Source: Comamonadaceae bacterium
GTDB lineage: Bacteria; Pseudomonadota; Gammaproteobacteria; Burkholderiales; Burkholderiaceae_C
Direction: 5' to 3'
Length of the DNA: 5,876 nucleotides
NCBI GenBank assembly: GCA_021286965.1
Contig: JAJTBK010000536.1
Coordinates: forward strand, 1 to 5,876
Below, in pieces: positions 5,302 to 5,876 of this stretch. The position numbers and the translations under genes were made by a program. Each line of letters starts with the position of its first letter. The stretch's first letter is position 1. The notes beneath the pieces are model-generated. The model searched no databases and had not been told where the DNA came from. It saw nothing but the letters and a program-made list of their open reading frames with translations.

Positions 5302-5876
5302 ATGTCCTCCCCCGCCACCTCCCTGCTGCAGCGCCTGCCCCACCTGAACGCCGAAGAACTGCGCCGCCTGCTCACCGAGCAGCTCACGCGCCAAAAGCTC
5401 GGCCTGTATTGGGAGCGCGACGCCATCGCCCACGACCGCGCGCTGAACGCCGACGTGGTGCTGCCGCGCCTGGTGCCCGAGTACAGCCATACGCCTGAAG
5501 GCTGCACGGCGCACGCCAACCTCATCATCGAGGGCGACAACTTCGACAGCCTGCGCCTCCTGCGCGCCACGCACGCGGGCAAGGTGCGCGTGATCTACAT
5601 CGACCCGCCCTACAACACCGGCAACAAGGACTGGGTCTACAACGACCAGTTCGTGGGCGCCAATGACCGCTGGCGCCACAGCCAGTGGCTGGAATTTTTA
5701 TACCAGCGCCTGTGCCTGGCGCGTGATTTGCTCACCAGCGACGGCGTGATCCTGGTCAGCATCAACGACGAAAACCGGGCGCGGCTGGAGCTGTTGATGG
5801 ACGAGGTGTTTCCGGGGCGGCGCGTGGGTAGTTTTGTCTGGCGCAGCCGCACGGGCGGGAACGATGCGAAAGGCGC
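5302..5876 (+). CDS. Site-specific DNA adenine methyltransferase, type III Mod-like (5' part only)
   Basis: The reading frame is open from the ATG at 5302 to the window edge (191 codons), so the gene is cut off on the right. Motif IV DPPYNTGN (101-108) marks an N6-adenine (or N4-cytosine) methyltransferase. It is preceded by NLIIEGDNFDSLRLL (73-87) and followed by HSQWLEFLYQRL and GVILVSINDEN. DPPY near the N-terminus, with the AdoMet-binding FxGxG motif expected downstream, is the beta-class order seen in type III Mod subunits. The N-terminal LGLYWERDAIAHDRALNADVVLP region is typical of those proteins. Type III Mod pairs with a Res helicase-nuclease, which would lie beyond the edge; a solitary methyltransferase cannot be excluded. 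The gene starts 16 nt after vapC with no purine-rich ribosome binding site, only T7 (5290-5296) then GCCCC. It may therefore be translated from the vapBC message. Confidence 0.88.
   Translation, partial: MSSPATSLLQRLPHLNAEELRRLLTEQLTRQKLGLYWERDAIAHDRALNADVVLPRLVPEYSHTPEGCTAHANLIIEGDNFDSLRLLRATHAGKVRVIYIDPPYNTGNKDWVYNDQFVGANDRWRHSQWLEFLYQRLCLARDLLTSDGVILVSINDENRARLELLMDEVFPGRRVGSFVWRSRTGGNDAKG

Noticed and set aside
4674..5582. 302-codon minus-strand open frame opposite vapBC and the methyltransferase
   Set aside because: It lies opposite three motif-supported genes, and its product is low-complexity Gly/Arg/Ala-rich.

Overview
The window is very GC-rich, with G/C at most third codon positions and genes packed with 4-nt stop/start overlaps. 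The dapF–DUF484 pair, the fused NUDIX/metallo-beta-lactamase gene and the short AGCTGCTAGCGCTTG-type repeats together suggest a betaproteobacterium of the Burkholderiales, most likely a Comamonadaceae relative (Acidovorax/Alicycliphilus-like). That placement is inference from gene style and content, not from a database search.

Layout. Positions 1-93 hold no gene, only a degenerate inverted-repeat element. Positions 94-1661 (minus strand) carry a two-gene unit: dapF (diaminopimelate epimerase; lysine and peptidoglycan precursor synthesis) followed by a DUF484 protein, joined by an ATGA overlap. A 104-nt divergent intergenic region follows. Positions 1766-4580 (plus strand) carry three genes joined by ATGA overlaps: a small DoxX-family membrane protein, a two-domain NUDIX + LACTB2-like metallo-beta-lactamase hydrolase, and an S4-domain pseudouridine-synthase-like protein. 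A short, relatively AT-rich gap (4581-4641) separates this from a vapBC toxin-antitoxin pair (4642-5285, GTGA overlap). After 16 nt comes the 5' part of a DNA adenine methyltransferase of the type III Mod kind, which runs off the right edge.

The left three quarters is ordinary chromosomal housekeeping. The right end (vapBC + methyltransferase) looks like the edge of an accessory or defence region whose main content lies outside the window.

The most notable points are these. (1) The pseudouridine-synthase-like protein lacks the catalytic aspartate (Pro at that position), and its C-terminal RQIRRM-type motif is also altered, so it may not be an active synthase. (2) A short repeat family seems to occur three times, twice inside coding sequence (dapF and the NUDIX/MBL gene), where it reads through in frame. 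(3) The NUDIX and MBL domains are fused in one polypeptide. I found no RNA genes, CRISPR array or insertion sequence, and nothing that I can defend as a wholly undescribed system.
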